Shown piece by piece: positions 63,256 to 64,000 of a DNA stretch of 64,000 nucleotides. Made by a program: the position numbers and the translations under genes. Source of the DNA: Streptomyces sp. SCUT-3 (GTDB lineage Bacteria; Actinomycetota; Actinomycetes; Streptomycetales; Streptomycetaceae); assembly GCF_014083985.1 (NCBI RefSeq), contig NZ_CP046907.1:2646001-2710000 (forward strand), in the 5' to 3' direction. The notes beneath the pieces were generated by a model, which had not been told where the DNA came from, did not search any database, and worked only from the letters and a program-made list of their open reading frames with translations. Positions within the stretch are counted from its first letter, which is position 1. Every line of letters begins with the position of its first letter.

Positions 63256-64000
63256 TCAGTCCAGCGGGCAGGTGGCGAGCAGGTCGGCCGGGCCGGCCCC
63301 GGCGGGACGGGGGAGGGTGCGGCTCGCGGGCGGCTGCTCGCCCTTGCCCAGCCAGTCCTCCAGCGCGGTGAACGCGGAGCGGTGGCACGGCGTCAGGGGG
63401 CGCAGCCGGTCCGGGAAGACGTCGCTGAGGGAGTCGGTGTGGGTGCCGTCCTCGACCCGGTAGTAGCGGAACAGGTGGCCGCGGCCCGCGTCGCGGACCA
63501 TTCGGGCGTAGACGTCGGAGGACTCGCTGATCGGCAGCAGGACGTCCTTGGTGCCGTGCAGAGTGATCAGTGGCTTGCCGATCCGGCCGGTGAGGGCGAC
63601 CTTCTCCACCGCGTCCTTCACCGCCTCCGGGCGCTGCGCGTAGTCGTAGTCGGCGTCGCACGCGGGGGTGCCCGGGGTGCAGAACGGGGTTCCGGTCTCG
63701 GTGTCACCGTCGAAGCCGGGGTCGAACTCCTCGCGGTAGACCCGCTGCGTCAGGTCCCAGTAGTACTGGTGGTGGAACGGCCACAGGAACTCCGTTCCGG
63801 TGGGGAACCCGGCCGCGGTCATCTCCTCGTGGGCCTCCTGCGCACCCGGGCCCCCGGCGGCGTAGCGCGGGTAGGCGCGCAGAGCGGGCGGCAGGAAGGT
63901 CAGCAGGTTGGGGCCCTCGGTCCGCCACAGGGTGCCCTCCCAGTCCACCCCTCCGTCGTAGAGCTCCGGGTGGTTCTCCAGCTGCCAGCGGACCAGGTAG
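63256..64000 (-). CDS. Hydrolase like 3-hydroxybutyrate-oligomer hydrolase / tannase, partial (5' end outside window)
   Basis: The frame is open at the right edge; about 248 C-terminal residues are visible, beginning LVRWQLENHPELYDGGVDWEG. ITLHGTKDVLLPISES holds the probable catalytic Asp and VEDGTHTDSLSDV the catalytic His; the nucleophile Ser must lie outside the window. Two Cys pairs (FCTPGTPACDAD and CHRSAF with a late Cys) suggest an exported protein with disulfides. The feruloyl-esterase/tannase and 3-hydroxybutyrate-oligomer hydrolase families share this layout; the adjacent hydroxybutyrate genes favour the latter. Confidence 0.78.
   Translation of the reverse strand, partial: YLVRWQLENHPELYDGGVDWEGTLWRTEGPNLLTFLPPALRAYPRYAAGGPGAQEAHEEMTAAGFPTGTEFLWPFHHQYYWDLTQRVYREEFDPGFDGDTETGTPFCTPGTPACDADYDYAQRPEAVKDAVEKVALTGRIGKPLITLHGTKDVLLPISESSDVYARMVRDAGRGHLFRYYRVEDGTHTDSLSDVFPDRLRPLTPCHRSAFTALEDWLGKGEQPPASRTLPRPAGAGPADLLATCPLD

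Overview
The window is a 64 kb piece of an actinobacterial chromosome, almost certainly from a Streptomyces or close relative. The base composition is extremely G+C rich, codons end in G or C, many genes start with GTG, and the content is typical of the Streptomyces core: purA, purD, fba, pyrE, clpB, a dnaK-grpE-dnaJ-hspR operon with HAIR elements, and a perfect Streptomyces-type parS site at 29527. I see no rRNA, tRNA, CRISPR array, transposase or prophage.

Layout. 1-9.9 kb: a partial M48-like membrane protein, purD, an orphan SLATT membrane protein, a GntR regulator, a class III aminotransferase, purA and a lipid-kinase-like gene. 10-15.4 kb: a two-gene ABC exporter, an alanine-type aminotransferase divergent from an HxlR regulator, and an MmcQ/YjbR protein. 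15.5-17.1 kb: a small toxin-antitoxin island (vapBC plus a damaged higBA); the damaged higBA lies between two perfect 73-bp copies of the lutC 3' end. 17.1-22.8 kb: a lactate-utilisation operon (lldP-lutA-lutB-lutC) divergent from its lldR regulator, with two matching operators. 22.9-27.8 kb: a two-component system, an esterase-like hydrolase, and a padR plus HAAS-like pair. 27.9-34.9 kb: DUF3151, fba, parS, pyrE, an aldose epimerase, a SRPBCC membrane-anchored protein, a membrane spermidine-synthase-like protein and DUF2617. 35.1-38.2 kb: two small paralogous membrane proteins with Cys/Gly/Ser tails, a GH114-like exported protein and a DapC-like aminotransferase. 38.2-49 kb: the heat-shock region (ybjN-like gene, clpB, then hspR/dnaJ/grpE/dnaK) with four small genes between. 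49.3-53.4 kb: a membrane Fe-S oxidoreductase and an FG-GAP lipoprotein. 53.5-57.8 kb: a compact block of regulatory or conflict-type genes (helix-turn-helix protein with a HicA-like partner, SLOG-like protein, HTH-TPR regulator, histidine-kinase-like ATPase, Cys-rich mini-protein). 57.9-64 kb: a CYTH protein and a likely 3-hydroxybutyrate locus (dehydrogenase, GAF/PucR regulator, MHS transporter, partial oligomer-hydrolase-like enzyme).

How the parts work together. HspR, encoded last in the dnaK operon, should bind the HAIR repeats in front of dnaK and clpB and so couple chaperone and disaggregase synthesis. LldR should bind the two TGGTCnGACCA sites and switch the permease and LutABC together. 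Many genes appear to be read from leaderless transcripts: a -10 box (TAGCGT, TAACGT, TAGCCT and similar) sits 6-8 nt before the start codon at about ten loci.

The places most worth a second look are the 73-bp repeats around the broken higBA, the HTH/HicA-like pair with its promoter palindrome, the twin Cys-tail membrane proteins with a shared upstream motif, and a 74-nt stem-loop at 12715.
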